A program made the position numbers and the translations under genes. A stretch of 64,000 nucleotides of DNA, from NCBI RefSeq assembly GCF_041415945.1, contig NZ_JBGCUS010000001.1, positions 3,752,501 through 3,816,500 on the forward strand, read 5' to 3'. This DNA is from Ancylobacter sp. IITR112. Lineage in GTDB: Bacteria; Pseudomonadota; Alphaproteobacteria; Rhizobiales; Xanthobacteraceae. The notes beneath the pieces are model-generated. The model did no database searches. It was given only the letters and a program-made list of their open reading frames with translations, and had not been told where the DNA came from. The stretch's first letter is position 1. Each line of letters opens with the position of its first letter. Shown one piece after another: positions 26,601 to 35,510 of the stretch.

Positions 26601-27122
26601 GCGATGATCGAGATCTGGCGTCCCGGCCGCCCGCCGGGGCAGAACCGCCCCGCCCATGGCGGGCGTCGGGGCGGACAGGGTGCCCGCGAGGGCGCCGCGC
26701 AGGACCGATCGGGGCCGCGTGGCGGGGCGCCGGCGGAAGCCGGGGCCAGCGAGGCGCGCCGCGAGCGGCCGCAGGGAGATCGTCCGCAGGGGGATCGTCC
26801 GCAAGGGGATCGCCCTGAAGGCGAGCGCGGCCGTCGCCCGCCGCGCGACGAGCGGCGCGAGCGCCGTCCCGAGGGCGAGCGCGAGCCGCGCCGGGACGAG
26901 AACCGCCGCGACGAGAATCGCCGCGAGAGCGGTCCCCGTCCGCCGCGTCCCGAGCGCGGTGACCGTCCGGACCGCGGCCATGGCCGGCCCGACCACCGCA
27001 ATGAGCATCGCGGCGAGACGCGCAGCGAACCCCGCCGCGACAAGCCGGTCGATCCGGATTCGCCCTTCGCCGCCCTGCTCGCCCTCAAGGCGCGCATGGA
27101 AGCGGAGAAGAAGGGCGGCTGA
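23655..27122 (+). CDS. SUV3-like DEAD/DEAH-type RNA helicase with long disordered tail
   Basis: 1155 residues. The helicase core comes first: Walker A GPTNTGKTSLAIE near residue 35, the DExx motif LDEIQIAADLDRGH near residue 115, and motif VI GELAQIAGRAGRAQRDG near residue 285, as in the mitochondrial SUV3 / bacterial Mgs1 group. A linker and helicase C-terminal domain run to about residue 830. From about 830 the protein is low in complexity: Thr/Ala-rich (TDTTATDTTATE), an FDQTVEPA unit used twice, then an Arg/Gly/Pro/Asp tail with tandem GDRPQ units. The gene heads the conserved helicase-S4-fdxA-carD block. The tail probably binds RNA or partners. Confidence 0.88.
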   Translation: MNIAAPPGNASTFRSQSLPLRPGERARGVTAVLGPTNTGKTSLAIERMLGHSSGLIGLPLRLLAREVYGKLVERAGEHNVALITGEERIKPDNPRYWVATVEAMPRDLDVAFVALDEIQIAADLDRGHVFTDRLLNRRGREETLLLGAATMRPLVEKLLPGVNILVRPRLSNLTFAGEKKITRLPRRSAIVAFSADEVYAIAELIRRQQGGAAVVLGALSPRTRNAQVAMYQNGDVDYLVATDAIGMGLNLDVDHVAFAGDTKFDGWQFRRLNPGELAQIAGRAGRAQRDGTFGTTGRCTPFDAEMVERLEAHAFEPHRMAQWRNSQLDFASIEGLNRSLAIPPREEGLTRAPTADDVLVLERLANDPAIRRLASSPQAIERLWEACQLPDYRKVSPASHSDLVATVYADLMQRGRLSAEWFGKQVALADRAEGDIDTLSGRIAQVRTLTFAANRPDWLDDPEHWQGVTRRVEDRLSDALHERLAHRFVDRRTSVLMRRLRENAMLETEITKTGDVVVEGHVIGHLLGFQFAADASAGGPEAKALRAAAQKALAGEIEARAARLSEAGDDAFVLSTDGTLRWIGDPVAKLIPGEEVLTPRLKIIADEHLTGPARDAVQARIELWLKAHIDKLLGALMVLGKAEDVTGIARGIAFQLVESLGVLERHRVAEEMKALPQEARAVLRGHGVRFGAHHIYLPALLKPAPRALAAQLWALKHGGLQQKGLDELPHLAASGRTSIPVDPEIQKGLYRAVGFRVAGERAVRVDILERLADLIRPALAWRPNSPGEKPAGAFDGNGFVATVAMTSLAGCAGEDFASILRSLGYRMERRPAPVEAPAAPTPATDTTATDTTATENSATEITATATIAAEAGAADSAAAEVPVGTDVAFDQTVEPALEEPAAATAEPPRAALPVDDGAVSGAVFTDPVFDQTVEPAVEQTTEPAAEPLAAPVEASATEVAASEPPASDAVATEIAAEAPAEPAMIEIWRPGRPPGQNRPAHGGRRGGQGAREGAAQDRSGPRGGAPAEAGASEARRERPQGDRPQGDRPQGDRPEGERGRRPPRDERRERRPEGEREPRRDENRRDENRRESGPRPPRPERGDRPDRGHGRPDHRNEHRGETRSEPRRDKPVDPDSPFAALLALKARMEAEKKGG

Positions 27123-27125
27123 GTC

Positions 27126-27458
27126 GTGCGTGGCGCCGGCTCCCGTCCGGGTTTTGGCCCGCCGGCGGTCGAAGGCGGCGTGGAGCCTGCGCGCCAGCGG
27201 CTCGATATCTGGCTGTTCCACGCCCGCTGCGTGCGTACGCGCAGCAGCGCCGCCGCTCTGGTGAAGGCCGGAAGGGTGCGGCTGAATGGCGCGCGCGTCA
27301 CCGCCCCCGGCCAGGCCGTGCGACCCGGCGACGTGCTCACCCTGTCGCTCGACGCCCGGGTTCGGCTGTGGCGTGTGACCGGCTTTATCGAGCGGCGGGG
27401 GGATGCGGCGAGCGCGCTCACCACCTATGTGGAACTGACGGCGGAGCCGCCGCCCTAG
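27126..27458 (+). CDS. S4-domain RNA-binding protein (Hsp15-like)
   Basis: 110 residues from GTG 27126, three bases after the helicase stop. The S4 domain is clear: RLDIWLFHARCVRTRSSAAALVKAGRVRLNG and then RPGDVLTL. Related Hsp15 binds the 50S subunit carrying stalled nascent chains. Coupling to the helicase suggests a shared RNA or ribosome task. The first 20 residues are unstructured, so a later start is possible. Confidence 0.85.
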   Translation: MRGAGSRPGFGPPAVEGGVEPARQRLDIWLFHARCVRTRSSAAALVKAGRVRLNGARVTAPGQAVRPGDVLTLSLDARVRLWRVTGFIERRGDAASALTTYVELTAEPPP

Positions 27459-27628
27459 CTGCCCCCGAATGGACCGGGCCTCTAGCCGGCGGCATCTCTG
27501 CCATGCAGTGCTCCCATGCGTGCCCGGCACCTGAGGGATGTTGCGCGGTTCCGGAAGGTGCGGTAGGGGAGCCGTTGCGGGGCCGTCTGGCGCGCCTAAT
27601 TCACATGTCCCGCACGGAGACCTGAGCA

Positions 27629-27964
27629 ATGACCTACGTAGTCACGGATAATTGCATCAAGTGCAAATACACCGACTGCGTCTCCGTGTGCCCGGTGGAC
27701 TGCTTCTATGAGGGCGAGAATTTCCTCGTCATCCACCCGGACGAGTGCATCGACTGCGGCGTGTGCGAACCTGAATGCCCGGCGGAGGCGATCAAGCCGG
27801 ACACTGAGCCGGGGCTCGACAAATGGCTGACTCTGAACGCCGACTACGCCAAGGTCTGGCCGAACATCACCGACCGCAAAGAGCCGCTGCCGGACGCCAA
27901 GGAGTGGGACGGTGTGCCCGACAAGCTACAGTATCTCTCGCCCGAACCGGGTAAGCAGGACTGA
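27629..27964 (+). CDS. fdxA: 7Fe ferredoxin FdxA
   Basis: 111 residues. The N-terminus has C-x7-C...C-P ([21 protein letters not shown]) and the second cluster [16 protein letters not shown], the [3Fe-4S]/[4Fe-4S] pattern of the FdxA group. The usual C-terminal helix follows ([15 protein letters not shown]). It acts in soluble electron transfer; the partner is unknown. It starts at 27629 behind GGAGACC and lies in the conserved S4-fdxA-carD order. Confidence 0.96.
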   Translation: MTYVVTDNCIKCKYTDCVSVCPVDCFYEGENFLVIHPDECIDCGVCEPECPAEAIKPDTEPGLDKWLTLNADYAKVWPNITDRKEPLPDAKEWDGVPDKLQYLSPEPGKQD

Positions 27965-28352
27965 GCGGCGGCCCCAGCGGAAGCCTGCCGGCCCTGTGAT
28001 TCGCCGCGGCTCTTGCTGCCGGCGGCAGCGCGCTGTTACGCGCTGCAATGCGGCAGTATTTTGATTCTCCCCCGATTTGTGCTATAAAGCCTTTCGTGCA
28101 GTCGATTGGGTTTGCCATGGCGCAACGCTCCCGTCCCGGAGCGCCCCTCCCGGAACCAATGTCGGGTCTTCGCTCCTCGTGCGGCGCACGCCGCGGGAAG
28201 AGCATCCCTGAATTTTCCGTCGACGGCTGAAAGACGGCTCCCGCATCCGCGGGGTGCCGGGGTGTTTCTTTTCCCTGCGGCCGGGCCGCAGGCGGCAGCG
28301 CGCCGAGGGCGACGCGGCGCCGGATGAACCGAGACCCAGGAGCAGGCACAGA
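27965..28352. other. Intergenic leader region before carD
   Basis: 388 bp without a gene. It holds the promoter candidate at 28061-28088 and then about 260 bp of possible leader with strong dyads, including a perfect 9-bp stem with one central base at 28274-28292 (CCTGCGGCC / GGCCGCAGG). No known riboswitch family is recognised. Confidence 0.45.
28061..28088 (+). promoter_or_regulatory. Candidate sigma-70 promoter of carD
   Basis: TTGATT (28061-28066), 16 bp, TATAAA (28083-28088) in an A/T-rich patch between GC-rich flanks. The transcript would carry a leader of about 255 nt. Confidence 0.55.
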
Positions 28353-28955
28353 ATGACGTCGACCAAGAAGCCGTCCAGCAACATCCGCCAGGGTTTCAAG
28401 ACGGGCGAGCACATCGTCTATCCGTCCCATGGCGTCGGGCGTATTATGGCGATCGAGGACCAGGAAGTTGCGGGCTTCAAGCTTGAGCTGTTCGTCATCC
28501 ATTTCGAGAAGGACAAGATGACGCTGCGCGTGCCCGTGCCGAAGATCGCTTCGGTCGGCATGCGCAAGCTCTCCGAGCCGACGGTGATGAAAAAGGCGCT
28601 GGAAACGCTGAAGGGCCGCGCCCGCGTGAAGCGCACCATGTGGAGCCGCCGCGCGCAGGAATATGAGGCCAAGATCAATTCCGGCGACCTGGTCGCCATC
28701 TCGGAAGTGGTGCGCGACCTCTACCGTTCCGAGGCGCAGCCCGAGCAGTCCTATTCCGAGCGCCAGCTCTACGAGGCCGCCCTCGACCGTATGGCGCGCG
28801 AACTCGCCGCCGTCGACAACCTGACCGAGACCGAGGCGATCAAGCTCATCGAGCAGAACCTGCTCAAGGGCCCGCGCCGCACCGGCAAGGGCGAGGCGGA
28901 AGCCGACGCGGTGGAGGCCGACGACGAGGCCGATACCGAGGAAGCCGCCGCCTGA
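28353..28955 (+). CDS. carD: CarD family transcriptional regulator
   Basis: 200 residues starting MTSTKKPSSNIRQGF at ATG 28353. The RNA-polymerase-interacting domain has GEHIVYPSHGVGRI and LELFVIHFEKDKMTLRVPV, and the helical C-terminal domain contains KRTMWSRRAQEYEAKINSGD. CarD binds the polymerase beta subunit and stabilises open complexes, notably at rRNA promoters. The tail is Glu/Ala-rich. It lies in the fdxA-carD-rpoH order, with a terminator directly after it. Confidence 0.95.
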   Translation: MTSTKKPSSNIRQGFKTGEHIVYPSHGVGRIMAIEDQEVAGFKLELFVIHFEKDKMTLRVPVPKIASVGMRKLSEPTVMKKALETLKGRARVKRTMWSRRAQEYEAKINSGDLVAISEVVRDLYRSEAQPEQSYSERQLYEAALDRMARELAAVDNLTETEAIKLIEQNLLKGPRRTGKGEAEADAVEADDEADTEEAAA

Positions 28956-29001
28956 GCCTCGCGCTCCCGGCCCCGCTGCGCGCGGCGTGCCCCGACTCCC
29001 G

Positions 29002-29027
29002 AAGGCCCGGCTCCTGCCGGGCCTTTT
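29002..29027 (+). terminator. Rho-independent terminator after carD
   Basis: A 10-bp perfect stem AAGGCCCGGC / GCCGGGCCTT with loop TCCT is followed by TT. It lies about 50 bases after the carD stop and just before the rpoH promoter candidate. Confidence 0.8.
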
Positions 29028-29029
29028 CG

Positions 29030-29057
29030 TTGACATCCGCCTCCCCCGCCCTATCTC
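29030..29057 (+). promoter_or_regulatory. Candidate promoter of rpoH
   Basis: TTGACA (29030-29035), 16 bp, TATCTC (29052-29057), starting three bases after the carD terminator and about 120 bp before the rpoH ATG. Confidence 0.5.
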
Positions 29058-29178
29058 GCACCCGCCGCGCGGGAACTTCCCGGCCGCGCGCGCGTTGATA
29101 GCCCGATCGGGCCCGGGGCGGCGTGTCCGGCGGCATGTCCGCCTTGACGCCATCCCCCGGCAGAGAGGGGAGAGGCGC

Positions 29179-30060
<882 letters not shown>

Positions 30061-30098
30061 AGCAGGCCCGAGGCGCAGCCTCAGTAGCCGACCTCGGC

Positions 30099-31565
30099 CT
30101 ATTCCGCGATGATCTTGTAGGGCTCGCCATAGCCGAGCTTGTCGCCGCGATTGAGCCCGTTGAGAATGAGGAAGCGCTCCAGCGCCTTGTCCTGCACATC
30201 CATCTTCGCCGCCAGCCGCTCCGGCGTGTCGGTCAGCCCGGCGGTGACGATGCGCAGGCGCAGCGGCTTGACGTTCTCCGCCTCCTCGATCGACACGCGG
30301 CGGAAGGTTTCCGCCGCCGCGCGGAAGGCGCGGTCGAGTTCCGGCGTCAACTGCCGGGCGGCGAAGATCAGCCGATAGACATCGCTGCCGAAGCGGATGG
30401 CGAACATGCGGAACGACCACTGGTCGCCGCGCGCCACGGCTGTCGCGGCGGGGAAGCCGTTGAGCACCAGGCTTTCCACGGTGGAAATCTCCACCCCCTC
30501 GATCCAGCCCGAGGACAGATACTGCCCCAGCGACTGGTCGCCGGCGACGCGCACCGCGTCGAGCCGCAGCGCCTCGCGCCCGGAGGCGCTGGCGCCCAGC
30601 ACCGCCTGCGAGGTGTTCTCCAGCGTGAAGCCCGGCGGCGCGGTGAAGGTGAAGCCCAGCTTGGGATGGAAGAAGCGGCTGCCGCGGACGAAGCCTTCCT
30701 TCGGGTCATCGCCATAGACGAGGCCGTCAATCGCCTCGAGATATTGCTTGCGGTCGCGCTCGCCCGGCTTGTCCGGCGCCGCATATTCGCGCGCATTGGC
30801 CATGACGATGGAAATACGCTCGGGCGTCGCCGGATGGCTGGCGAGGAAATCCGGCGAGTCCGTGCTGGCGTTCTGGTTGACCGAGAGCGAGCGCATGCCG
30901 GCCTGCCGCCCCATGGTGGTGAGGAAGCGCTCCGCGCCATAGGGGTCGTAGCCGGCCCGCGCGCTGATGCCGACGCCGATCGCGTCCGCCTCCAGTTCCT
31001 GCCCACGCGAGAAGCTGGCGAGCGACACCCGGCTGCGCGCCAGCGCCAGCGCGCCGAGATCGGAATCGTTCACCACATCGGAAATGACGCGGCTGACCAG
31101 CACCGCCTGCTTCATCTGGTCCTCGCGCGTCGCCGCATGGTTGGCGATGACATGCGCCATCTCATGCGCCAGCACCGAGGCAAGTTCCGCATTGTCGGAG
31201 GCGAGCGCCAGCAGGCCGCGCGTCACATAGAGCGAGCCATTGGGCAAGGCGAAGGCGTTGACCGCGGGCGAATTGAGGATGGTGACGCGGTAATGCAGAT
31301 CCGGCCGCTCGGAGGCGGCGACGAGGCGCGCGACCACCACCTCGATCTGCTTCTGCAGCTTCGGATCGTTATAGGCGCCGCCATAGGAGGCAACGAGGCG
31401 CTCATGTTCCTTGCGCTGCGCCGGCGGGAGCGCGTCCAGCGGCTGGCTCATCGAGGGGGCAGTGGCCTGCTTGTCGTCGACCGCCGCGCAGCCGGCGACG
31501 AACAGCGCCACGCCCAGCAGGCAGGCGCGCGCCAGCGCACGCCCGAAGGGCGCGGCGCGCTGCAT
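30099..31565 (-). CDS. M48 family metalloprotease lipoprotein (BepA-like)
   Basis: 488 residues. The signal peptide ends in LFVAGC, with lipobox cysteine C26. The zinc site is H134-E-M-A-H138 in SVLAHEMAHVIANH; RGQELEADAIGVGI supplies the third ligand glutamate. The C-terminal part (about 300-488) is unlike the catalytic domain and ends in a LysM-like helix-strand pattern. Relatives such as BepA/LoiP act in outer-membrane protein quality control. The start at 31565 has AGGAACAGG before it; a GTG at 31592 overlaps the previous stop. Confidence 0.88.
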   Translation of the reverse strand: MQRAAPFGRALARACLLGVALFVAGCAAVDDKQATAPSMSQPLDALPPAQRKEHERLVASYGGAYNDPKLQKQIEVVVARLVAASERPDLHYRVTILNSPAVNAFALPNGSLYVTRGLLALASDNAELASVLAHEMAHVIANHAATREDQMKQAVLVSRVISDVVNDSDLGALALARSRVSLASFSRGQELEADAIGVGISARAGYDPYGAERFLTTMGRQAGMRSLSVNQNASTDSPDFLASHPATPERISIVMANAREYAAPDKPGERDRKQYLEAIDGLVYGDDPKEGFVRGSRFFHPKLGFTFTAPPGFTLENTSQAVLGASASGREALRLDAVRVAGDQSLGQYLSSGWIEGVEISTVESLVLNGFPAATAVARGDQWSFRMFAIRFGSDVYRLIFAARQLTPELDRAFRAAAETFRRVSIEEAENVKPLRLRIVTAGLTDTPERLAAKMDVQDKALERFLILNGLNRGDKLGYGEPYKIIAE

Positions 31566-31588
31566 CCTGTTCCTGCCCCTCACCGCCG

Positions 31589-32530
31589 TCACTCGCCCCC
31601 TGTCGGCCGCTGCCGGCCGGAAACCTCGTTGTCGCCATCCTCCGCGCGCGGAGCCTGCCCGCGCTCAAGGATGATGTCCATCTGCTCCGCCCGGCGCAGC
31701 GTGATCGCCGGGCCGCCGGCCTCGAACAGCGTGCCGCGCAGCCGCACCCACCGTCCGGCAAGCTCGTCGGCCGTGAGCCCGCGCGCTTCCAGCGCCGCGC
31801 GCCCTTCGGCCTCAACCCTGCCGGTCATATCCTGACGCCAAACCCGGCCAAAATTGAGGTAATCCACGCGGCGTGTCTTTCCAACGTCAACAATGCGGCC
31901 TGCCACGATTGTGAAGCGCCCCTGCGCGGCGCGCAAAGCCTCGATATTCGCTGCCGCCACCGGCAGGCGGCGCCACAGCCCGCGCCCCGCGCGCCGGGCC
32001 GCTGCCTCGGCGGCGAACCAGGCGGGAAGACAGGCTTCTACCATGTCTTCCGGCCGCACCAGCGCCAGACCGGCGCGCAGCACCTCCTGCTGCAGCGTCG
32101 GCGCCGCGGCGGGTCCGGCCCCACCGGCGGGGGTATGATCACGCACCAGCGCCGCACGGCGGCCATAGCGGTCGCGCCTGGGGCCGGCGGCGAAAGTGAT
32201 CTCGCCTCCCTTCACGCGCGCCGCAAGCTCGGCGCGCCAGACCACGTCGGCGCCCGAACCGCCGCCGGCAAGCCCGGCGAGGCGCAGCACCGTGCCATCG
32301 GCGAGGACAAGGTCGCCGGCCGCCGTCACCTCCGACACATGGCCCCGCTCCTCGACCGGGTTCGGACAGGGGACGGCTGCGACCTCGCGGCCGACCGGCG
32401 GGCCGGCCTCGGCCGATGTCCCGGCCACCGGCAGCAGCACCAGCAGGCCGGCCACCAGCGCCGCAAGGCGACATCCGGCGGCGGGAGACCGGAGCGGCGG
32501 AGCAGGCGCGGGAGGCAGGCGCGGCGCCAT
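31589..32530 (-). CDS. Exported thermonuclease-like (SNase fold) protein
   Basis: 313 residues with a proline-rich N-terminus, a signal segment (LAALVAGLLVLLPVAG) and an SNase-like core: GDLVLADGTVLRLAGL, then RDRYGRRAALV, then LLQQEVLRAGLALV-like and EAAARRAGRGLW. The usual RLxGIDAPE catalytic segment is replaced by a glycine-rich stretch (LAGLAGGGSGADVVW), so the arginine/glutamate pair of active nucleases is not visible. A non-catalytic or altered function is possible. It overlaps the start region of the M48 gene on the same strand, suggesting co-transcription. Confidence 0.7.
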   Translation of the reverse strand: MAPRLPPAPAPPLRSPAAGCRLAALVAGLLVLLPVAGTSAEAGPPVGREVAAVPCPNPVEERGHVSEVTAAGDLVLADGTVLRLAGLAGGGSGADVVWRAELAARVKGGEITFAAGPRRDRYGRRAALVRDHTPAGGAGPAAAPTLQQEVLRAGLALVRPEDMVEACLPAWFAAEAAARRAGRGLWRRLPVAAANIEALRAAQGRFTIVAGRIVDVGKTRRVDYLNFGRVWRQDMTGRVEAEGRAALEARGLTADELAGRWVRLRGTLFEAGGPAITLRRAEQMDIILERGQAPRAEDGDNEVSGRQRPTGGE

Positions 32531-32771
32531 GGGTCCTCACGAAATCGCGCGGCCGAGAGTGATTGCGGCGCCCGCCGCCGCGACCGGCCATCGCCGACAG
32601 CTCACCTGGGCATGAGGCGAGAGCCTAGCGCAAAGCCCGGCCCGCGCCCACCCTGCCAGCGCGCCCCGGCCAGGAAGCGCCCACGGCCGAACCTCCCCGG
32701 CGGCGACGCCTTCCGACGAGCCCCTACCCCCTTGATCGCCGCACCCAATTCGGGTCATGTACGCGCGGTCA

Positions 32772-32848
32772 CTCCCGGTAGCTCAGCAGGATAGAGCACA
32801 GGTTTCCTAAACCTGGGGTCAGGGGTTCGATTCCCTTCCGGGAGGCCA
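32772..32848 (+). tRNA. tRNA-Arg(CCT)
   Basis: A 77-nt cloverleaf. Acceptor arms CTCCCGG / CCGGGAG pair, the D-arm contains GTAGCTCAG, the anticodon loop within GGTTTCCTAAACC carries CCT, the T-arm contains GGTTCGATTCC, and CCA is encoded. Confidence 0.96.
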
Positions 32849-33062
32849 CGTCTTTTCTAAGGCACTGAACTTCAAACGCTTTTGGCGCTTTCTTTCCCAC
32901 GTTCCGCCAATGCGGCTTCGGAGCGGAAGACCTTTATCGCCTTTTCCCTCGCGCCGGGCGGGGTAAGGCGCATGGCGTCGCCGGCGACCGCCGCTTGATC
33001 CGGGCCGGCTCGCCCCCCTATGTAGCCGGACAGGCTCATGCGGGGTCTTCCGGGGGGATATC

Positions 33063-34607
33063 ATGTCGGCGCGTTGGATGGGCGGCTATGTCAGCGACAT
33101 TGCCTACACCTTGGGGTTTTATCGTGAACTCTCTCCCGCCTTTCTGAACTATGTCTGCGAATCCAACGGGGTGAAGGGCCCGCCGGAGGGGCGCAGGCTG
33201 CGTTACTGCGAACTCGGTTGCGGCCGGGGCTACGGCACCGCCCTGCTCGCCGCCGCCAATGCCGACATGGATGTGGTCGGCATCGACTTCAACCCGACCC
33301 ACATCGCCGAGGCCCGCGCCTTCGCCGAGAAGGTCGGCCTGGCCAATCTCAGCTTCGTCGAGGCGAGCTTCGGCGACGCGGTGACATCGGGCGATCCGGG
33401 GCTGGACGATTTCGACTTCGTCACCCTGCACGGCGTGTTCACCTGGGTGAGCCCCGAGGCGCGACGCGACATCGTCGCCTTCCTGCGCACGCGGTTGCGG
33501 CCGGGCGGCATCGCCTATGTCAGCTACAACACCTATCCCGGCTGGGCGGCGGTCGCCCCGCTGCAGCACATGATCCGCCAAGTGGCTGCCCGGTCCACCG
33601 GCGACAGCGCGGCCCGCGTCGCCCAGGCGCGGGACATGATCCTGCGGCTGGCGCAGCCCAACTGCGCCTATACGGCGCAGAACCCGACGGCGCGAAACCG
33701 GCTCGACATCATTGCCAAGCAGGACGTGAACTACCTCGCGCATGAGTTCCTGAACGATTTCTGGTCGCCGATCTATGTGACGGACGCCTTCGCGCAGTTC
33801 CGCGAGGCCAAGCTCACCTATGTCGGCTCGGCCGCCATCGGCGAAAACCGCCTGTCGCTCGCCGTGCCGAAAGACATGCACGAGCTGGTCAATTCCGCGA
33901 CCGACCTCGATATGCGCGAGCAGATCAAGGACTTCGTCGCCAACAAGCAGTTCCGCCGCGATGTCTATGTGAAGGGGCCGATCGCGCTGACTCCGGCCGA
34001 GCAATGGCAGAGCTTCGCGCGCAGTCGCTTCGCCCTCACGGCCGTGGCGGCGACGGAAAAGGAGAGCTGGAAGGTTCCCGCCGGCGAGGCACGTCCCCGG
34101 CCGGGCCTGGTGGACGCCGTCGTCTCGCTTCTGAGCGAAGGCACCGCGACCGGGCAGGAGATCATCGAGCGGGCCGGTGCCGAGGGCTTCGCCGCCAGTG
34201 ATGTGCCGATCGTGATCGAACTGATGGTGGAGAACGGCGCGGCGCTTCCCTGCCGCCGTGATGGCGGCGCGCAGGACCAGAGCGCGGCCCGGCGGCTCAA
34301 TGCCGCCGTCTGCGCCATGGCCGGCGCCACGGATACCCATCGCTTCCTTGCCGCGCCCGTTGCCGGCTCGGCCATCGCCACCGCCCAGTTCGACCGTCTC
34401 GCACTGCCGGCACTGCTCGCCAACCCGGACGCGCCCTCCGCGGACATCGCCGCCCGGGTCATCGGCCAGACCGAGAGCACGGGCCACAAGATACGGCGGA
34501 ACGGCCGGGCGCTCGGCGCGGCGGATGCCGGGGAACTCGGCGAGCTGATCGAGAAGCTGCGCGCGGGGCCCGTTCCGCTCTGGCGCCGGCTCGGAGTGGC
34601 GGTCTGA
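33063..34607 (+). CDS. Class I SAM methyltransferase with regulatory domain
   Basis: 514 residues. The SAM-binding domain has motif I LRYCELGCGRGYGTALLAA near residue 47 and VVGIDFNPTHIAEAR. DFVTLHGVFTWVSPEARRDIVAFL follows, then GGIAYVSYNTYPGWAAV, which is characteristic of proteins with a methyltransferase regulatory domain. Residues 215-330 are that domain, and a C-terminal helical region follows. The target is unknown. The start follows GGGGG and lies about 215 bp downstream of tRNA-Arg. Confidence 0.82.
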   Translation: MSARWMGGYVSDIAYTLGFYRELSPAFLNYVCESNGVKGPPEGRRLRYCELGCGRGYGTALLAAANADMDVVGIDFNPTHIAEARAFAEKVGLANLSFVEASFGDAVTSGDPGLDDFDFVTLHGVFTWVSPEARRDIVAFLRTRLRPGGIAYVSYNTYPGWAAVAPLQHMIRQVAARSTGDSAARVAQARDMILRLAQPNCAYTAQNPTARNRLDIIAKQDVNYLAHEFLNDFWSPIYVTDAFAQFREAKLTYVGSAAIGENRLSLAVPKDMHELVNSATDLDMREQIKDFVANKQFRRDVYVKGPIALTPAEQWQSFARSRFALTAVAATEKESWKVPAGEARPRPGLVDAVVSLLSEGTATGQEIIERAGAEGFAASDVPIVIELMVENGAALPCRRDGGAQDQSAARRLNAAVCAMAGATDTHRFLAAPVAGSAIATAQFDRLALPALLANPDAPSADIAARVIGQTESTGHKIRRNGRALGAADAGELGELIEKLRAGPVPLWRRLGVAV

Positions 34608-34646
34608 GGCGAGGCGGCGGGGGCTGACACTCGCCACCCGCCGGAC

Positions 34647-35510
34647 TTACTCGTCGGGTTTGGCCGCGAAGGCGACGCGCAGGGCGTGGTTGATCGCGGC
34701 CGGCAGCACCGACATGTGGTTTTCGCCCGGCAGGAATTCATAGGCGGTCGCGAGACCGGGGACCGGCGCCAGCCGCTCGGCCATTTCCCGCGTGTTGTCG
34801 ACGATGCGGCTCTCAAGGAAGCTGGCGAGCCGCTTCTCGGCATCCACCGCGCCGATCTGGAACGGGGCGAGCTTCTGCTCATATTCCCCGACCAGCAGCA
34901 GCAGCCGCCCACCCCCGCCCTTCCCATCCATCACGAAGGCCTGCGCCCGCGCCACGATGCCGGCGCCTTCCCACCAGATCGCCGGGCTCGCCGAGATCCA
35001 GGCGGAAAAGGCGTCGGGCTGCCGGAACAGCGCGTGCAGCACGAACAGCCCGCCGAAGGAATGGCCGAAGATCGCCTGCCGGCCCGGATCGACCGGCACG
35101 CGGCGGGCGATCTCGGGCTTCACCTCGTTCTCGATGAAGGCGAAGAATTCGTCCGCGCCGCCGGTGCGCACCGGCGGGCCGCCCTCGACGAAAGGGGGGT
35201 AGGTCTGGCCGGGCGGCGGGCCGAGATCCCAGGAGCGGCGCAGGCTGTCATAGGCCTCCTCGGTGGGATAGCCGATGGCGACGATCACTCCGAAGCCGAT
35301 GCCGGTGCCCAGCGTATAGGGCGCTTGCGCCCGCAGGGCCTCCACCGCCGTGGCGATGACCGCATTGCCGTCGAGCAGGTACAGCACCGGCCAGCCGCCG
35401 GCGGGCGGCTCGCCCGGTGGGGTGTAGAGATAGATGCGATGCGGCTCGCCGCCCGCCCGCGAGGCAAGGTCGAACCATACGGTACCGGGGATGTGGGCGG
35501 GCATCGTCAT
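34647..35510 (-). CDS. Siderophore esterase (alpha/beta hydrolase)
   Basis: 287 residues of the enterochelin-esterase-like family: VLYLLDGNAVIATAVEAL near residue 45, the nucleophile in IFGHSFGGLFVLHAL near residue 150, and a late GENHMSVLPAAI histidine region. ATG 35510 overlaps the permease stop (ATGA), so it is the last gene of the siderophore unit. Such enzymes cleave the imported ferric siderophore to release iron. Ester substrate unknown. Confidence 0.85.
   Translation of the reverse strand: MTMPAHIPGTVWFDLASRAGGEPHRIYLYTPPGEPPAGGWPVLYLLDGNAVIATAVEALRAQAPYTLGTGIGFGVIVAIGYPTEEAYDSLRRSWDLGPPPGQTYPPFVEGGPPVRTGGADEFFAFIENEVKPEIARRVPVDPGRQAIFGHSFGGLFVLHALFRQPDAFSAWISASPAIWWEGAGIVARAQAFVMDGKGGGGRLLLLVGEYEQKLAPFQIGAVDAEKRLASFLESRIVDNTREMAERLAPVPGLATAYEFLPGENHMSVLPAAINHALRVAFAAKPDE

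Noticed and set aside
23706..27629. A 1307-codon open frame antisense to the helicase gene
   Set aside because: It mirrors the high-GC third-position bias of the true gene, has no family motifs, and its residues are typical of antisense frames (His/Arg/Gly/Ala-rich).
32772..34607. Genomic island at tRNA-Arg with the methyltransferase as cargo
   Set aside because: No integrase, repeat of the tRNA end or change in composition is visible. The methyltransferase looks like ordinary chromosomal sequence.
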